From Gammaproteobacteria bacterium (lineage in GTDB: Bacteria > Pseudomonadota > Gammaproteobacteria > JAKDMP01), in NCBI GenBank assembly GCA_027018875.1, contig JALUYA010000048.1, positions 1 through 36,815 on the forward strand: a stretch of DNA of 36,815 nt. The letters run 5' to 3'. A program made the translations under genes and the position numbers. How positions within the stretch are numbered: position 1 is the stretch's first letter; every line of letters begins with the position of its first letter. The notes below the pieces were generated by a model. The model was not told the DNA's origin and did no database searches. It saw only the letters and a program-made list of their open reading frames with translations. This document shows positions 34,799 to 36,815 of the stretch, one piece after another.

Positions 34799-36815
34799 TC
34801 AGGAGAAATCAGCCGTAGGCAGCAGGCTGGTCTTGCGCTTCAGAGCCGGCAAGGTTCCCAACCGCCGCAGGGCCACCCGGGCGTTCTTTTTCCATGCATT
34901 GTTGCTCATCGGATCCACGTAACTGGAGGTCACGTGATTCATGGTTCCCCGGGGATGATACATAAGGACAAACACGTGCCCGGGGCGAACCTGATCGGTC
35001 AGGACGACATAAGCGGTGCAATTCCCTTGATGGTTATACACCTCCACCACGTCGCCTTCCTTCAGGCCCAAACGCCCGGCATCCTTCGGGTTGACCTGCA
35101 CCAGCTCCATCGGGTTGATCAACATTTTCTCGGTCAACCATCGTGCATGATAAACGCTCTGCCACAGATTCTGGACCCGGCCCGTACTCAGCCAGAAGGG
35201 ATAACGCTCGCGGTTTTCCCCCTGCAGATATCCATGAACCTCCTTGGCATCGCGATAACCATCCCACGGGCGGGTCGCGTACCAGCGGGCCTTGCCATCG
35301 GGCGTGCTGAAATAGAGATTTTCGTACATGCGTACGGTCCCCACCACCTTGCGGGTCACCGGATCGACGCGCACCGGCGTGGCAATACCCTTCTGGCCTA
35401 GCTTGCGCAACATGTCATAGGTGACCCCGTAGAAAGACTCCATGAACACGGTGGCCACCCGGTTCGCGGGCAGTCCATCATTCTTCTTCCACAGCTTTTC
35501 CTGAAGATCCATACAGACATCTTCCGAGGATTTCCAGGTCATTCCAGCGAAGCGGCGGGCTATCTCCGGCTTACCCGCACCGGCATATAACTGTTGCAGC
35601 TTCTGCCCGACGAGTCCCATGATTTCCCAGTCGGGCTTGGCCTCCCCCGGCGGATCCATGAATTTCTCGTAGAGCCGCAGGAGACGGCTCGAGCAGTTGA
35701 GCGAAGTCATATCCATCTCGCCCCAGGAAGCCGCCGCCGGCAAGATCAGGTGGGCATCGCGCCCGGTCTCGGTCTGGTAGATATTCTGCTCGACGATAAA
35801 CAGGCCCTTGGTACGCTCCAGGGTCTTCAGAATGCGATCGGCCAGGGCGACCGGATCCGCCGGTAAAGCCGGTTGTGCCACCGCTTGCAGAAAGTCATTG
35901 GAACGCTGGTGGATCCGCTGCTGCAGAAGCTGCGAATCGTAGGCCGTGAGATAGGGATTATTACCGATGACCCAGAACATTTTGCCCCCACCGCCTTCCA
36001 GGTAGGTGAGAATGTTCTTTCCCGGTCGCGGATACAGGTATGGCGGGTGCGCCGCCGATTCCTGATGTCCACCCTGGCGCCCGGTTCCCGTACCGGGGCG
36101 ACCGATATTGTGCGTGAGGATACCGAGCTGAGCCACGGCCGCCACCGAATCATACTGCCGGTAGCCCCAGATGATGCCCTTCTCGTACAAGATGTGAGTG
36201 CGACGCATGAAACCGCCCTGCTTGGGTTCGGCGATCCAGCGGGCCGCCTCGGTCATATCGCGCGTACTCACCCCGGTGATTTCCGCCGTCCGGCGAAGCA
36301 CCACCTCAAGAGATTTACCGGTTTGCAGCGCCCCCTTTTTGTAGTCCTCGAAGGTTTTGAGATCGGTATGTTTTTCCACCAGGTCGCGATCGTACCAGCC
36401 GCGTTCATAGCAGATTCGCGCAATGGCGTTGGCCAGCTCCGTATCCGTGCCGGGATTCAGTTGCAAGTGCAGCACCCGTTTCGGATCGATGTTGCGGAAC
36501 AGCCCCAGGGTCGAGGGCACACGAACATCCACCACGACCACCCGGCTCGCCGCCGCCGGCTCGCCCTTGGCGAAGACCGCCCGCTTCTCGGACACCGTGT
36601 TGCCGAGAAAGTTAGGTAGCTGATGGGCGGCCGTCAGGACCGAGGCGGTATCGTAGGTATTGGCACCCCAAAATACCTGGGTATCGCACAGGCGCACATC
36701 GTCGGTGGTGTAGTTCAACACCTGCAGACCACGATCCTCGCTGCCCCAGGTTTCACTGTTATCCGCCGGGCGATTATGACGCGCACAGTATTCAAGACGC
36801 AAGGCAGTATGGAAC
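34799..36815 (-). CDS. AioA-like molybdopterin oxidoreductase, C-terminal part (runs off right edge)
   Basis: The visible 671 or so residues belong to the DMSO-reductase family and resemble the arsenite oxidase large subunit AioA over their whole length: PGTDTELANAIA, YEKGIIWG, HNIGRPGTGTGRQGGHQES, LPAAASWGEMDMTSLN, KFMDPPGEAKPD and FWLSTGRVQNLWQSVYH. The residues matching the four oxyanion-binding residues of Alcaligenes AioA (His195, Glu203, Arg419, His423) are all present: HNRPADNSE (His about 36777, Glu about 36753) and RQGGH (36079-36065). The N-terminal FeS domain is outside the window. In Aio operons a Rieske subunit with a Tat leader precedes this gene. Alternatives: an iodate reductase (IdrA) or another AioA-clade enzyme; substrate not proven. 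Confidence 0.8.
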   Translation of the reverse strand, partial: FHTALRLEYCARHNRPADNSETWGSEDRGLQVLNYTTDDVRLCDTQVFWGANTYDTASVLTAAHQLPNFLGNTVSEKRAVFAKGEPAAASRVVVVDVRVPSTLGLFRNIDPKRVLHLQLNPGTDTELANAIARICYERGWYDRDLVEKHTDLKTFEDYKKGALQTGKSLEVVLRRTAEITGVSTRDMTEAARWIAEPKQGGFMRRTHILYEKGIIWGYRQYDSVAAVAQLGILTHNIGRPGTGTGRQGGHQESAAHPPYLYPRPGKNILTYLEGGGGKMFWVIGNNPYLTAYDSQLLQQRIHQRSNDFLQAVAQPALPADPVALADRILKTLERTKGLFIVEQNIYQTETGRDAHLILPAAASWGEMDMTSLNCSSRLLRLYEKFMDPPGEAKPDWEIMGLVGQKLQQLYAGAGKPEIARRFAGMTWKSSEDVCMDLQEKLWKKNDGLPANRVATVFMESFYGVTYDMLRKLGQKGIATPVRVDPVTRKVVGTVRMYENLYFSTPDGKARWYATRPWDGYRDAKEVHGYLQGENRERYPFWLSTGRVQNLWQSVYHARWLTEKMLINPMELVQVNPKDAGRLGLKEGDVVEVYNHQGNCTAYVVLTDQVRPGHVFVLMYHPRGTMNHVTSSYVDPMSNNAWKKNARVALRRLGTLPALKRKTSLLPTADFS

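Noticed and set aside
35873-36619. 248-codon plus-strand open frame opposite the AioA-like gene
   Set aside because: Antisense to a gene with many conserved motifs; no independent support.

Overview
The window looks like the chromosome of a gammaproteobacterium. Evidence: an rpsL-rpsG-fusA-tuf str operon, a glyA-nrdR-ribD-ribE-ribBA-type cluster, EttA, GcvR, a pilB-pilC-pilD-coaE cluster, and clade-I-type Tat-exported NosZ. Two HiPIPs and a molybdenum oxidase of the arsenite-oxidase (AioA) type suggest a chemolithotroph of the Acidiferrobacter/Ectothiorhodospira kind. That placement is inference from gene content only.

Layout. 1-4.1 kb, minus strand: start of tuf, then fusA, rpsG and rpsL behind a near-consensus promoter with a terminator-like hairpin in the leader; upstream lie tRNA-Lys(CTT) and tRNA-His(GTG). 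4.2-9.5 kb, minus strand: ssb, then glyA-nrdR-ribD-ribE-ribB/A-like; the last has lost the zinc cysteines of GTP cyclohydrolase II. 9.7-20 kb, plus strand: ettA, a gcvR-like gene, a PIN-PhoH ATPase, a FadL-type porin, then pilB-pilC-pilD-coaE. 20.0-20.9 kb is a graveyard of broken transposases (IS5-like, IS256-like) and a glutathione-S-transferase scrap. 20.9-21.5 kb, minus strand: a small two-gene cassette with a TumE-like putative toxin.

21.7 kb to the right edge, all minus strand, is a respiratory island. apbE-nosR-nosZ-nosD-nosF-nosY-nosL encodes nitrous oxide reductase and its maturation and electron-supply proteins. Upstream are two Tat-exported HiPIPs in tandem, then a complete Tat translocase (tatA-tatA-tatB-tatC), then the C-terminal two thirds of an AioA-like molybdopterin oxidase that runs off the window.

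Three FNR/DNR-type boxes (TTGATCTAGATCAA, TTGATCTAAATCAA, TTGATCTAGATCAA) precede the nos operon, the HiPIP pair and the tat operon. In the first two, the box centre lies 41.5 bases upstream of the start predicted from a -10 element, the classic class II geometry. The most interesting reading is one anaerobically induced regulon: Tat exports NosZ and the HiPIPs, the HiPIPs carry electrons, and NosZ reduces N2O. The neighbouring AioA-like oxidase is a possible electron source. The HiPIP and oxidase links to NosZ are hypotheses; the boxes, gene order and motifs are visible in the sequence.
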